From NCBI RefSeq assembly GCF_017562075.2, contig NC_054082.1:23327960-23391959 (forward strand): a DNA stretch of 64,000 nucleotides, written 5' to 3'. The stretch comes from Anopheles merus (taxonomy: Eukaryota; Arthropoda; Insecta; Diptera; Culicidae). This document shows, one piece after another, positions 1-13,824 of the stretch. Each line of letters opens with the position of its first letter. Position 1 is the first letter of the stretch. The translations under genes were made by a program, and so were the position numbers. The notes beneath the pieces are model-generated. The model was not told the origin of the DNA, did not search any database, and saw nothing but the letters and a program-made list of their open reading frames with translations.

Positions 1-93
1 GAACGAAAAAAATTGGCGAGAACGCACACAAAATCGTGGGAAAACACTAAAATAATATGCGGTAAGCAACCAAAAATATTTCGGGAAACCCTG
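1..93 (-). mobile_element. MITE fragment (CAGGG-end family), cut by window edge
   Basis: The sequence ends in GGGAAACCCTG followed by TA. Its reverse complement starts CAGGGTTTCCC and then carries TTTTGG and CCCA units like those in the complete copy at 16292-16525. This is therefore one end of the same short TA-flanked inverted-repeat family; the other end lies outside the window. It is non-coding. The family match is read by eye between the two copies. Confidence 0.6.
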
Positions 94-2091
94 TATCGAT
101 AAGGATAGTGTATCAAAACGCACTTTCCTTTCGTCTAAAATTCATGCTGTATAAACGGTTGCTAAATAATAACTAAGCAAATAAGTAATACATCACCTGA
201 CCGTCCAACATCCCTAATTGCCTAGTGCGATAAAGCACGTCCTCATCGTGCGAGCAATGGAGTAAGCTGTTAATAAAATGTATCACTACTCCATCAAACG
301 CACGTTTGCGATATGTCACTGTGTGCGGTCATCGCCCCAAATTTCAGCTTAAACAAGCAACAAATCTTTCCCAGCGCATTGGACGCTTCAGCAGGCATGA
401 AAGTGAAAGCAAGTGGCGCTTCGCTTGTAGAAGTAGCGCCAATAAACAGAGCAACAGAGCATGGACAAATACTTCATGCCTGTGCAAGATAGAGACACGG
501 ACGTGCGAGCACCCAAACCCGCGTATCAAACGTGCTGGACGGCTGGTTTCGGTTTGATAAACTTTCCTGTCCCAGAGTGAAGGGGGACCAAGGGACCGAG
601 GGGGCTGTCTGTCGGCTGGTTCTTGATGGTCATCAATTTCCTCACAAGTACGTTTTTCCTTTTCCCCGAACTATTTCGCCGGAAGTGGTGATTGGAGAGA
701 GGGAGAAACATTGGATCTTGCGGTGTTGAGCGGAAAGGTCCAAATGTGGCAAACCGTGAAGTTCCTTTTCTTTCCATTGGCAGCGGTATGGAAAGAAAAG
801 GAAGGAAGGAAAACTAACACACATACACACGCAAGATGAGAGATAAAAATGCTTCTATCTTGGGAAGGATCCAGACTTTGCGGGATTGTACGGTGGGTTT
901 GCTGATTGTTTGGGAATTTTTTCACACATTGCCGTAGCAAATATCGCACCGGGGCGGTTGGTACGGTTGCTAGCCTTAGTTGCTAGTATAGTGGAAGCTA
1001 TCATACCTTCATCTCTTGCTGGCCAACGAGGCAACGACAGAGAGTGTATCTATTTTCGCATTGAAATAGTTCACCTTTCTTCATACATCTCAGATAGTGC
1101 TGCCTTGTTATGGCGCTACAGGTATGATTACTCCTTCAGTTCAAAGGTTTGAATTGGACGCTTTCGTTTAGCCTAAGTTCTGCTGAGCACTGCTAAACCG
1201 CTGCGTAAAACTACTCGGCAGTACGTCTTACATCTACTAAGAGAAACTCTGATCTTATGTGAGTGGAGCCGTGCTGAAGAAACGGATGGAAGCGGCGAGT
1301 GGCTTATGGAGAAGTAGCAACTAGCAAATGGAATGAAGCAATTCCATAAAGGAAAGACGCAACCGTACTCCCACCGGCCACCGGTAGCCGTTTGACCTTA
1401 AGGCAGGCCCGCCGCACCGACAATGGGAAAGAAATGTGATTTTAGTTGCGGGGAAATATGCTTCACCGACAGCGAATGCTTCGTTATTTCCAGCTTGCCG
1501 TGCTGTTCCCTTTATAAAGCTACACCCATACGTGCGGAGAATGGTTGATGCTGGACCACTGGACCCACCCTCTGGCACTAATTGCTGGGGCTGAAGCTGC
1601 TGGGGCAGCCACTGGAGCAGAATTGGAAGTATCGTTCGCCCCAGCTTACCCGCCCTACGAATCCTATGAACCTATGTTCCCGAGGCACCCTTTCATCTTT
1701 GTGGTAATCCGCACACGTACGCACATGCTGTACTTACCTGCACCTGTCATTCGCAGCGTTCGTCAGAAATAAGTCGGTGGGCGATAACCAGGTGGGCGAG
1801 AGAGAGAGGGAGAGTATGCCGGGTTGTGTGCGGAGGATTAAGGCGTTGTTGGTGTAGTGAGTGGGTAGTGCTCCAGTGAGTGGAAGTCGATCCCCGAAGT
1901 GGAAACACACTTCAAGGAGGTGCTTGATCTTCAGTCATCGCCAACTGCGGGGTGAGCTCTGATGGTTGGATTATATATATTTTTATATTTTACATCACCT
2001 TGCAAGTTGAGAAGTTCGTTTCCATCATAGTGGGAAATGTTAATGCAGCGTTTGCAAAAACCGAACCATCGCATTCGTCTTATGCTCATCA

Positions 2092-2111
2092 CCATCATCA
2101 TCATCATCATC
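2092..2111. repeat. (ATC)n microsatellite
   Basis: A short perfect run of CAT/ATC triplets inside non-coding sequence. Confidence 0.8.
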
Positions 2112-3255
2112 GTCGCCGGTATGATGCAAACGGCCAGTGTGGTTGATGTTGGCGGTTCCATCCCAAAGTAAAGCCATCAATATTTATTGCCTCGTAAAAC
2201 TTGCAGATATGCTTCGTTATTTCCGTTATTGAGTGCAAAAAGAAAAGCGAAGAAAACAAAACAAAAGACACGCAAATAAAATTCAGCTTCAGGGCCGGAT
2301 ATTAGGCCCTGTCTAGGATTTATCCGGAAGCTACGAGTCGGTCTCTCACAGCTGGAATTCACAGCTTTTTTTTTGTTGTACTGACATTTTTGTGCTGAGC
2401 TGATGCTTGAGTTGGTAAGCCTGTTGCATTAACTGGCGAGGTTTGCTGTATAAGGAGGACTGGATGAAGTTTAATGCCGAATCGTCCTTGAAATGCGACC
2501 ACCAAGCTAGAACGAATTAGTGTTTGCGTTAGATTACGGAGAGTTGTGTGGAGCGTCCACTGGTTGTATGTATTGTTCATAATGTTTTAAAAATGTGTTG
2601 GATTTGATATTTCGTATGGTATATCATAATACTTCTACACAGTATAGATGGCAATTCGTATGGTTTGATTTCTCAATGATATATCTAATAAACAATTGAA
2701 TGAGAGACTTGAAATACAAAGTTTTACATTACAGTCTAAAGTTGTTCAGTATGCTTCAATCTGTGGTTGTATAGCTTGATGTTTAAGAGGGTACTTGAGA
2801 TGTTTAGTGTAGTGTATGTATTAGTGTATAAATTCTATTAAACATTAAACTATTAAACAAAATAAACAAGTACGCAATATGCAACAGTTTGTTCTTCCAT
2901 GCTCTTACTTAGCCTCAACACATCGTCTAGAATTACTTCCGCTCAATGTCCTTTTCATGCAGCATGGAAAAGCCTCTTATGTTACAAACGCATGTTACCA
3001 AAGGCTTATATCCAAGCAGCCACTCACGGCTTAAGTGACCAGTAGTTGCTAAGGTGAGTTGACCAAAAAACACAAACACATCCCGGTGTCCATGATACAC
3101 TCGGACACAAACATCTCTTTCATTCGAATAACAGACCACGTCGTTTCCATGACGAACGGGAAACCCGTAAAAAAGGATTTCCTTTTGTTACACTGAACTG
3201 CTGCTTAGTGCTCTCCACGCGACAAATACGCTAAAGCCCTTGGGGAATGGACATT

Positions 3256-3338
3256 ATGAGCGAGAAGGAGAAAAAGAGCTAGAGAGAGAGAGAGAAAAAG
3301 AACTAGAGAGAGGGAGAAAGAGAGAACAAGACAGAGCA
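3256..3338. repeat. GA-rich purine tract
   Basis: An imperfect GAGA/GAAA purine tract. Such tracts can bind GAGA factor in dipterans, but nothing else here marks a promoter. Confidence 0.6.
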
Positions 3339-6300
3339 AGAGTGCTTTTAAAATCCGCATGTAACGGGCTGCCCGAAGTTTATGGCGTGCTTGCAGTCAT
3401 CGTACGCCTTCCCCTCCCTCCCCGGACCAATCGCTTGATTGGTGTTATTACGTAATGAAGTATTTACACCCGCCGCTGCTTCTACGTTTGAGTGCGAAGG
3501 TACGTTCAATTACGGTTTTACGACAGGAGCAGTAAAAAGGCAAGGATTTCGTTCCCTTTGCTTGTCCCATGGCGCACCAATGGCGCCCGCGTTCGTTTGG
3601 GACGAGTTGGTGAAAGTATTCGTAGCGTAAATGGCATTGGTAGATGGAAAAATAGGAGAAACCAGGAAAGGTTTCAGTTAATCGAAGATTATTGTTTAAG
3701 CTTTTATGGGCTCGCATTGACGACGCCGATCAAACGGCACGGATAGTGCAGAAGCTGCATGCGCTATAAAGCTTATTGTTTTGTAGACAATAATGCATTG
3801 TTTGTTGTGTTAGAAGAAAGATACATTTTAGCTTAACTTACTCACATGTTTACTATGAGAAAAAAATGATACATGTGTAAGTAGGTACGTTATTGCAATA
3901 AAGAATGTTTCAATAGTTTATCTTTGCAAATTTTGATCTGGTATCATTTGAAATTTTGATTTGGAAAAAAATGTTCTAATCCGACATGCATCGTGCTCGA
4001 GGCGTTCAACCAGCACAGACATGGGAACTTTCCATAAGCTTGAATATAATGTGAAAATTATTTTTTTCTCAAATTGTTCCTTTATACATGTAATACGGTA
4101 CGATCCATTCATTATCCCTTTCTATGGTCGTTTTATTTCTACGAGAACCAGGGTGCAGAATAAAACATTTCCCACAATTGTGACTGGTAAGATGAGGAGT
4201 AAAAACCTGATCCTCTCTCTATTTCCTTTCTTCCAATGAAATACAGACAGCATGAGATATGTTCTCAGTAGTACAGCAATTCATAAATCTGAGAATGAAT
4301 AAATGAGCTCGTACGGTGTAAAACATACGAGAAAATTCAGTGTACATGTGGTGCAAGCTTAGGGGAAAAAATGCTAACAACGATCATGAGATGTTCATTA
4401 TGTTCGCTTGAATCATTACGTGTCGGGGGTTTTCAGTTTCAATCTAACTGGAAGGCTATTATTTTTTACACATTTTTTGCCTTTGAAGCTATGGTTAAGC
4501 ATGGAAATAAAAACATCAGAAAAACTACGAACCATGATGGTTTGCATGGTTTGCAAATTGAAACGGTTCTTTGTGTGGGGCGAATCTCAAGAACCGTACT
4601 TTTACGAATGTCACCCGTGTTTGGATATTATTTTTGTCCATCCAACCTTTTCATTTACGAAGGATTTGGCTTCCATAACATTCGAGTTTCGAGCCAGTGG
4701 CACAAATATATGCATCCTAGTGTGGTTCTACAAAGTTATTGCAAAGTTAGCAGAATCGAATCTGCCACAAACAGAGCACGCCAAAGCTTGCCTGCATCTT
4801 TTAATGGCAGTGTTGTGCGACAACCGTTACACTTTCCCAAAAACCTAAACCAAAACATAAAACATTGCTTGTAACGGGAACTGAACTTCCATCCATCCAT
4901 CCGTCGGTGCGCTACACGTTCCGGTTTGCTTTATTTGCGTTAATTTCGCGTGCTGCAAACTGTTTTCACCCAGTCCGCCACCCACGTTCGTTGCGCCATT
5001 TAACCAATTAGTGGCGACACTTGTTGAACGGCTGCTCCTGTCCAGGCCAGACATTGTCGGCTGCCATAATTCTTCCACCGCTTGGCGCTACGTACACGCC
5101 GTAAGTGGCCGGACCCGGCCGGCCTGCACCCCGATAGGACGGCTGTGAATTATTTAGACGCGTTCCGTGGGTAGCAGTGGAGGAAAATCGCGTGCAGCAA
5201 CCACCGGCGTATGTACTGAGCCTTTACGCGCGGGGACGGTAAAACTGGTAAATGACCTGCCAAACAACCATAAATCATTCCATTAATGGCCTGGATACGC
5301 CCCAGCCACGGTGGGGAAAGTTGTCCGAAAGTTGTACTAATCATGTTTTATGAAGCTCGCACACGCTGCTGATCCTTTTAAGCGTTGCTGTGCTGTGGTG
5401 GATGGGTAGAGAAAGAGGGTATAGCAAAAAAAAAAATTAAGACGAGTGTATTCGAGCCACCTAAAGTCCCACGCACTACTGCGACAAATGGTGATACTGG
5501 TGGTAGCACGGACAAGTGTAGTGACTGACAGAGTGAAAGTGCTTGTGTTAGGATAGTGAATATCATTGTGCTCTAGTATAAATACTTGTTACTCATTAGT
5601 TTGCAATTTTATCATGCCAATTTAAATCAATGGTTTGCCTCGGCATTACATCAAAAGCTTACCTAAGAAAACTGAGCAAAACATGTTTTTCGATTGTTGC
5701 GCCATTCGCTTCGCCTTTGCTAGTCATCTCGTTAGTTATTTACTTCGAGCAATTCTTTCAAGGAAATGAAAATTTCGAGATTACTTTCGTGTGACTGGAG
5801 CTTGTTGAATTTGTATTTGCGTATCGTTTCCATTGTCCTTACTTTTGTCGAATAATTTTTGTTGCTGAATCATCGTTTGCGATGTTTTCCCTGTACTTCT
5901 TTTCCTTTAATTTCTTCCGGGAAAATGCAGGTTACTGCTAAGTGAAACAATCGAAAGAGCAACACAGTTTGGACGTTTGCTATGAAATTCTGTTACAAAA
6001 ATCTCTCTCCCAAAAAGGCGGAAAAAGGTACACATCACGGCAAAAGCAAAAGCAAATACAGACAGAAGAGTAAATTGCAGCGTAGAGCGCATTCGTTCGT
6101 TAAGGCTCGCTTTTTTGTTGTTGACTCTAACAAAAAGACTATTCTTTGTAGCTCACAAGCTAAAAAAGAAAACCAACTTTGCTTGCTGATGGTGCAATGG
6201 CAGCGATGCGGTTAATGTTTTTTGTTTGGCAAAAGAATGTTTGTTTGCAGTTGCAGCGCGTATCTTTTCTACTGCCTCATCGCGGATGAACCACTTCGGA

Positions 6301-6626
6301 AAGTTCAGCGAAGAGTTGATGGATTAGTAGCTTTAGGGTTTGTGCAGGTAGTGTTCGTGGCTACCGCTACACGGGCGTTTCATCAGCGAGAGCTGTTTTT
6401 TCACGGTAAAGAATAGCGTATTCAGGTAGAAATACTTGGTTGCACTGATTATTCCATGATTTTTTTGAAACTATTATGTTTGTCTAAAGTTGTCATATTT
6501 GTCTTAGAATTGATTCGTCAGTAACAGCGTTCGTTGGGTTTAACTTAAAGAGGTTTGTTAGCTTTATACAGATTGTATACTTAATTTGTTGAAATTGTTG
6601 TAATTGTTAACGTTCGTTTAAAATAT

Positions 6627-6642
6627 GTTTAAACGTTTAAAC
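6627..6642. repeat. 16-bp perfect palindrome
   Basis: GTTTAAACGTTTAAAC equals its own reverse complement: two GTTTAAAC palindromes in tandem. It lies in AT-rich sequence about 45 bp upstream of the first copy of the ACCAGGCGTCTCCA motif. No known function is assigned. Confidence 0.7.
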
Positions 6643-6686
6643 GTGCTTAAATATGTATATTGGTTATCATGCTAACATTCCGCTAA

Positions 6687-6703
6687 GTACCAGGCGTCTC
6701 CAT
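6687..6703 (+). repeat. ACCAGGCGTCTCCA motif, copy 1
   Basis: This copy reads GTACCAGGCGTCTCCAT and is identical over 17 bp to the copy at 18651-18667. The core recurs at 42955 and, reversed, at 45457. It is not part of any element whose borders I can see. Function unknown. Confidence 0.75.
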
Positions 6704-8816
6704 CAAAGGAACTAATGCATGTAACTAGGATTATGAGTGAGTTCAAGTATTTAAGGGGCTGTTTTTTAACAAAACACTTGCCAAGTTTAGGAATTTTATA
6801 TCAACCAAATACATATCGTTCTAAATAACTCATACCAAAACATTTGCTCACAGAAACTCCTTCATCGTAGCATTTTTGCCTCTAATACATTCTTTACATG
6901 CGTAGTATAATAATTATGTTGAATAGCATCTATGCAATTGGAGTTTGAAAGGAATCATTTGATAAATTTGGGTGTTTTTATAACAAGTATTTTTGTTCGA
7001 AAATGCAATAACACTTCATTCACATGACAATGGCACACGCAGGACGCGAATAGTAATTCCCTGCGGGAGACACGCTAATAAAAGAGACTGAAGAGACCCA
7101 ACAGAAGAAAAAAGGAAAGCTTTTGCCCCCACCATGTCACTCCTCTCCACTCTTTGAGCGTGATGAAATCTTACGCTAAGATTAAGTTCGTATGATTTCG
7201 ACCCAATTTGGTCCAATAATCGAAACGTCAATCTCTGACCGTTTCAGACCTGTTTTTTTTTTTGTTTGGTTGGCAGAAGGGACACTGGGAATGTGGCCCA
7301 TCGGCTCTGGCACCGTGCTACGTGTCCATCTTCGGGAGGGTATCATCCTTAACATCATGATTACCATTCGCACCAGTTGATTCACGCAAGAATAGCGTAG
7401 AAGTTGGCCTCGGCAATGGAACGGACGGGGGGAGAAGAAGCACCGATAAATTTAGTCTCAAAGTCATTTCCTTTGGACGGTCGGTGTCCGGATGGGTGGA
7501 TGCTTCTCGAATCCCCGGGTGTATCGGGGGCTAGCGGTAGTCCATTTGCCACTAAGGGAAAGGATCAAGAGGTTAACGTTTTAGCTGACTGACAGTCGTG
7601 AGTGACGCGTTGGTAGATTGGAATGTGGGCAGGAGTGCGATGCGCTGGGACGGAACATTGGGATGGCCGTGGCAGTCGTGTTTTAAGTTGACAGCACGAT
7701 GGAATAAGCACCAGCTGTCGTGAATGAGGCTCCAGAACCATTCCAGGCGAAGGTTGGACTGAAAGTTTTGGCTGAATTTTGTTTGTAGAGCTAACTTAAA
7801 AAACAGAGTAGAAAAGTTTGGCTTTTGGCATGCAGGGACAATATGTTTTGAGAACAAAGTTTATCTTTATTTTATAAAAAGTTCATGGCAAACTTACACA
7901 GTACAAATCGAGTTTTAGGACGTGTGAGATACATATAAAACGGAACAACTAATCGCACTATGACGGCTGCTTTTTCAAGCATCTAAAAATGGCAAAGCTT
8001 ATCCATTTTATGTACCAATTCAATTATTATTTTTAAAGAAACTCTTTCTTAATCTGTTTTCTCCAAGTAACCGTTTTACGAGTGCGGGTGCTAAGCGAAT
8101 CACTCACCAGAGCAAGGGCTCTGCCTCGTACTGGCGAAAGGCACGCATAATCGTTTTTGGACGCCGTTCCTTCGGTAACTCGTAAACGGCCCATTTTCTA
8201 TAACAAGATGTTCCTGACTGATAAAGCTATCCCAACCCACCCTGCCGTAAACCAAAGTTGATCGTATGGCCCTTTCCCCCGCTCCAGTGAGAAGGATGTT
8301 GAAAATTTATTCATGGGAAATTTGTTGAAATTGATTTATAAACGGGCGTCGGACCATGTTGAGCAGCCCGTCGGCCGGCACGGCTTATTGGCTCGAAGGC
8401 CCCGTTACCGTTAAGTACTGCTTTCGGTGGGGGGTGTGCCCCCGGTGTCCCGTCACGTCAGCTAAAGCGAACATTCTTATGGCCACGGATAGCCGGAAGC
8501 GAAACTTTCAAAAAAAATTTTTTTTGCGAAAATCTCAACCCGAAGCAAAGCCGCTCACAGCTACCATTTTGATTCTGATTCGAGAGTATTCAACAGTTTG
8601 CCTCGGTGTGTCTGTTGAGCTAAACGGTTTTTTTTGTAGTGGTGGTGGTGATGGTACCAATCGTGCAAAACACACAGACACATTAATGTGTGCGCTTCAA
8701 GGCAAGAAAAATGATCGCAAAAATGGGATGAAAAGCGCAGCGACGAGCGAACGATTATGGAAATCTGTTTCAGCTCGTATCGCTAGACTCACTTTGTTGG
8801 CCGGAAAATCGTGTGC

Positions 8817-8818
<2 letters not shown>
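6704..8818. other. Non-coding stretch, no gene seen
   Basis: Mixed AT-rich and moderate-GC DNA. The long open frame beginning at 8356 is rejected: it reads through an A/T homopolymer and a GA microsatellite and has no family resemblance. Confidence 0.6.

Positions 8819-8868
<50 letters not shown>
8819..8868. repeat. (AG)25 microsatellite
   Basis: A perfect dinucleotide array of about 25 AG units. It gives rise to spurious Arg-Glu and Ser-Leu open frames on the two strands. Confidence 0.95.
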
Positions 8869-8870
<2 letters not shown>

Positions 8871-11800
8871 GTTCCGTGCAAAGTTGCGGAAATCGGTTTG
8901 GACTTCATTTGCTTTCCTGCTTTCATTTCCTTCAATGGTCACGGGAAATGGGTTGTGGGGAGAAGTGTGCCCGGCGAGGTTTTCCACTGGTTCTATTTGG
9001 CATTTTGTTGCTGCTGCGTTGTGCGGGAATGTGTTCGACACCGAACGGGAAATTCAATAAAGTTTGTTAATTTAACTTTTGTTGAAGCGATGATTTTACA
9101 GCGAACCTGAGATTTGGGTTTGAGGTATTTTGTTGTTTCAAGATGCCTGTGGAGGTGAATTTTTCTTTATACTCCAGTGAAAGGTGGTCGTATAAACATT
9201 TGTTCAGTTGTATGCTAAATAACTTTGCTTGTGAAAAGTTTATGCAATTTTCAATGCAATTTTATTACAACACAAAATAAAAATCGTACAGAAAGCACGG
9301 AAAATTTGAAAAATATTAAAGGGATGATACCGAAACACAGGAAAAAGGGAAATGGAAGAGCAGTGAAGTACAACATTGGCGAACAAACATATACGCAACA
9401 TTTAAGCTACTAACGAAAGATTCAAGTAAAACACGCCATTGTCCTCTCACACGCCATTGCATACGATCCATCCAAATGGAAAAATATCCAAGCAGGCGTT
9501 AGCGTTTTCTACGGAGGCTTTTATGCTGGTTCTGCATGACAACCAGCTTGCGCGTGTCGTGATGGCGGTGCGTTTCGTGTTGTTCACTCGTAGGCGCTTG
9601 GCGGTGGGTGCAAAATAAAAAAACACTACTCAATGGTAGGAGCAGTGTGAAAAATGAATCTAACAAACGGGGTACCGTAGGAAGCAAGGCGGGGAGGGAG
9701 GAGGGGTGCGGGTATGACAAAATCTTATGCTCGTATTCATGTGCTCAAACTTTGGCTTTTCTTACAGCCATCATCAACACTCAAGCGCCGCCTGTCATCG
9801 CCGGACGGGGGGAATGATAAAGCAATGGCCCGGGGAAGGTGAGTGTGAAAACGAAGCAGGGGTTGAACGGGGTTATGGTGATTGGGGCAGCAGCTGGGGG
9901 ACCGCTTTGCACCGCTCAATTTTAAACACTTGCACACACGCTTTCTCTTTATTTTTAACACACACACACACCAACACAGCAGGTATGCACAAAGAGTAGC
10001 GAATTTACATTGTTTTCTCTCCATTTTCTCTTCGGGAATCCCCTTTCAAACGCTCGAAAAACTGTTCAACTGTCACTACGATGAAACTTAAGCTTCTTCT
10101 TGCGTGCATGTGTGTGTGTGTGTGCGGCTGCAGCGAAAACCGCCAGAAAAGTCTGCCCGAGTGGGATGGATGGTTTGTCGCGCCGGGACTGTTAATTGAG
10201 TGACGGTGAGTGACACACGGACAGCGCGGGGAACTCCATCCCTCTCACTGCCTCTCCCCTACCGAGTGTCACCGCAACAAAATAGGTAACATTAAGCCTA
10301 CTGCTTTTAGGGCGGGAGGGGGGGGGGTGCTTTGTTTTTGGGGTTAAAACAATTCCCCCTCCGCTTACCATCCACTCCGCAATAGTGTTGAACGGGTTGA
10401 GATGGAGCTGTTGGCAGAGTGCCTGACATTTCTAGCCCCTACAGAAAAGATGCGACGAACGGTGCGCTTTGCGGTGCTGTGCGTGGTTGGTCGGGAGGGT
10501 TTGTGAGGTACGATAAATAATTTACGCCACGCGCAGTAAGCGGAGAAAGATGTTTCATTGTAGCGCTCGCCGTAACACCCGTTTCGAAGTTGCGCTTCCC
10601 GTGACATAGGATACACCATCAATCGTGCGGTTTGTGTGGGTGAGTTTGTTTTCAGAAGCGGAGGCTAAAAGGGAGGACCCCCGTTCGAATAGTGCGTTCC
10701 GAGAAGTGGGAGAGGAGATCAAAAAACGGGGGTGGTGAAAAGTGTAATTACAAAATTCAATAGTAAGCTGCTGCGAAATCACCGTGCAGCGTAGGAAGCT
10801 TATGTTTGCATGGTTTTTGGCGGATGTTGACAAAGCATGCTCGTGCAAAATAGTGGGTCACGCAAAAAAGACCATTAAATAAAACATGATATCTAATGTC
10901 GTTCGTTTAAAGAGCGCCAAGCTAGTCAAGTACAAAAACGCACGTTCAGAACGAAAGCCTTTAAACGTAAAATAATTCAAAATGGAAACTTCGTAGCAGA
11001 AACCGTTTTATTCTAAAATGTTTATTTTAAATCTAGTTCAGTATCATCAAAATAAGGTTAAATACTCATATTCGTAATATATTCTTCACGTTCTATGATC
11101 GAGTAGTAGATCTGCAAAGTAGAAAAGAGTCATTATATGTTTGTATCTTTAATTTACATTAAATTTAAAAAAATGAGTCAAACATATACTTTCGTCACTG
11201 GTTTTTTGTTGTCGTAATTTTACTGTGTCACCAAACAAACACTGTGTGGTGAAGCATGACGAAAATGTTTCCGTTGAACCTTTTGGTAACATACGGAAAA
11301 TTTGAGAAACTCTTAAAATAACCAAAAATATGAAGTGGACACTCATCGCTCTCAAACGTTAGAGCTACATACTTTGCATCAGTGCACTAGGAAAAAGGCT
11401 TACCCCATTAATGTTGATTTTAATGCACAATCCTTCCCATACATAGAGCAACAGTACCTCCGATGCCTACAATCGGTGCACGTTGAATGGGCATTTCTTT
11501 TGCTTGTTGTTTTGCCGCTCAACACGTTGATTGAAGTGTATGTGTGCCTTGCTGCGGCCGGCACGCCTGTTCGGAGCGAATGCATGTTCGCGGTTGCACA
11601 CGTACACGCACCAGCATGGTGTAGGGGAAAGCATCGGCAAACTTGTGCACCCGGGCTATAAGTGCACTCTGAAGCGGTGTCGGAGGTAGCATTTTCCTGT
11701 TTCCATGCTATCACCGTGGGTTTTCGTAGCGGAAGTTTTCCGTTCTCCCCCTGCTCCATGCACCACACACTCTGGCGGCAAATGCAAAGTTATCAACAAG

Positions 11801-13658
11801 TGCATAACGCGCTCTCCGCTTGCTGCAGGGGTGTCGGAAGCGGGTGGAGTGAAATGGCATCGGTAGTACGAGGGCCGATGTTACTCGTTTTTATTGTTTG
11901 TTTGTTTTGTATTGCCCGCCCTCGCCTGCCACCACCGCATTGGTGGTTGATGGGCACAAACAAAATAGAAAGCAAATATACACATTTAACGAAGGTCATG
12001 CAAATTTAAAGCAGCGCACAAAGCGCACAAGTATATCGGGCCAAAAGCGCCGGAAGCGGCAATGCGCAAGGGGAAGACAGTGTGACAGGGTGTACGGGTT
12101 GGTGGTTGCGGGCAGCATGTTTTGATAGTATGTTTGCGCATACTATTTGTGTGCGCCGGAATTCATTACACTAAAAGGATCGTTACCGGTGTCGCTAGCT
12201 TTTTGCCATTCCGTCTCGTCAATGGGTGGTTTATTTCCAGTCGCGTTTGAGTGGGTCGGGTTTGGGCGATATTGCATTGACGCTTCAGTTGGAGTCTCTC
12301 TTTTTTTGTTCCGATTTATGTTGGAGCAAACATAATCAATTTTTGCCTTGGACGAAACGTTGTTGTGGTACTATTTCGTAGTACAAATATTAATAACTTA
12401 TGATCTATAACACAATTTAAAGCGACTGGTTTTGGCTTAAGGGTTTCAAAACTAAATGAATCTTTTAATGTGATCGTTTCATTCCTTTTTCTTTGCATAC
12501 TCTTACCAACTCTCTTACTTTGTTTGTTTCGTGAAGATTTGTGTAAAGTATGAAAATTTAATAACTGCTTTGCTTTGCGTTGTAGGACAAAATGTAACAT
12601 GAATTAACGTTGAAAAAACGTTTCACGCAATAAGATGAATTGTTTCTGTATTGGGTAAAACGAGCTACACAAAAAGAAACATCCATCCATCGCACACACA
12701 AAACAGCAAAAAATAGGTACGATAAAAAATCCCATTACCAGAAAACTTCCATCCCTAACCGACGGGAATGGTTGGTACGGGAAAGGTAGAAAGCAAAACA
12801 AAAAGGCGGGTTCCTTTCATGCGGTGGAAAAGAATTATAATGCCAGCTCAAATTGAATTCTATCATTTGGAACGTGCTCACGACACCGGGTTCGTGCTTT
12901 GATTTGCGATCCACAATTGCGTTTGTCCCTTTTCCGACCCGCCCGCGCCGAGCTGCGCTGGTTTTGCAACGCTTCGGTGCAGCTTAAGAGCCTGGCTGGC
13001 AAAGCTCCAGCTCCACCACGCCAGCAAAACAGGACCAAATAAAACGGAACCACCAGCACCGGCGCAAGAAGCGGAAAGTGGTGTTGCGCTGCAGTCCACA
13101 AGCGTAACAAGTAAATCAAGTGGAATATTTTCTTCCATCTATTCCGGTGAATTGGCAAAATAAAGCAAACGAAGGCACGGATATGTAAAGCAGTTCACTT
13201 CAATCGGTGAGATTACAGCGCGTTCAATTTGCACATGCGGTACAGCCGGCTGGAAATGGATTTTCTCTTGCTCAATATAGTTTTCAATAGCTCACTTTTG
13301 ATGAACGTATGTGTAATGTAGTTTTAAACTATTATAAATTATTTTAAATGTATTAAGCGCAGTGTTGTAAGCGTTTTTAAGTAAGAGTAAGCTTTATCAG
13401 TGATGCACCCATTATATCACATAACTGATGGTGCATAATACGACATACTGTCATACTATTAATAGAAGAACAGTAAAAAGGATAAAACATCAAGTTATAA
13501 CTCGTTGTAGTAATTTTGAAATGAAAAGTGTATCAAAGCACACAACGTCTTGGATTTAAGATGGCTTGAGCAATTCGTTTGGTCCATTCTTGGGTTCTCC
13601 TTATGATGTTCTTATACTTATTAATTATTTTTGAGTTATTTGTTACGTTATTCTATCA
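8869..13658. other. Non-coding stretch, no gene seen
   Basis: No supported gene. Contains short CA runs near 9958-9970, a GT run near 10108-10122, a run of 10 G at 10318-10327 and an AT-rich block at about 10860-11180. Confidence 0.6.
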
Positions 13659-13824
13659 CATGGGTATGTGAGTTTAAGCCCCAAATAGACCGTGCCCCTA
13701 AACGTAGGACTCAATATCCTACTATGTTAGGAAAAAGTCACTGAAAGCCAAAGCCCTCTTCATTAGTGAGTTTAGGCAGGCCTTGACCGGCAGCGGTTGC
13801 TGTGCCAAAAAGAAGAAGAAGAAG
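13659..13824 (+). mobile_element. SINE200-like SINE, 5'-truncated copy
   Basis: This aligns by eye with the 3' three quarters of the full SINE at 27166-27376. Shared blocks include AGACCGTGCCCC, ACGTAGGACT, AGTCACTGAAAGCCAA, GCAGGCCTTGACCG and an (AAG)n tail ending at 13824. The tRNA-like head with box A is missing and box B is degraded (GAGTTTAAGCCCC). It is a dead, truncated copy in the same orientation as the complete one. Confidence 0.85.

Larger units (their letters stand above)
96..6626. other. Non-coding stretch, no gene seen
   Basis: No open reading frame here has coding character, splice-site support or a recognisable domain. The stretch contains a short ATC array (2092-2111), a GA-rich tract (3256-3338) and AT-rich blocks near 2580-2880 and 5560-5900. 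The part at 1545-1715 reads as an Ala/Glu/Pro/Tyr-rich peptide on the plus strand, but there is no convincing acceptor and I do not call it. Confidence 0.6.

Noticed and set aside
1545..1715. Ala/Glu/Pro/Tyr-rich possible exon (plus), with a Gln/Pro-rich frame opposite
   Set aside because: Both strands read plausibly and no acceptor bounds either, so coding status cannot be decided.
4371..4874. 167-codon open frame, with an overlapping 146-codon frame
   Set aside because: Two overlapping frames are equally open, codon use is AT-driven, and there is no recognisable motif.
8356..9060. 234-codon open frame on the plus strand
   Set aside because: It crosses an A/T homopolymer and a pure GA array coding Arg-Glu, and has no domain, splice or family support; the longest frame in 64 kb is expected to be of this kind.
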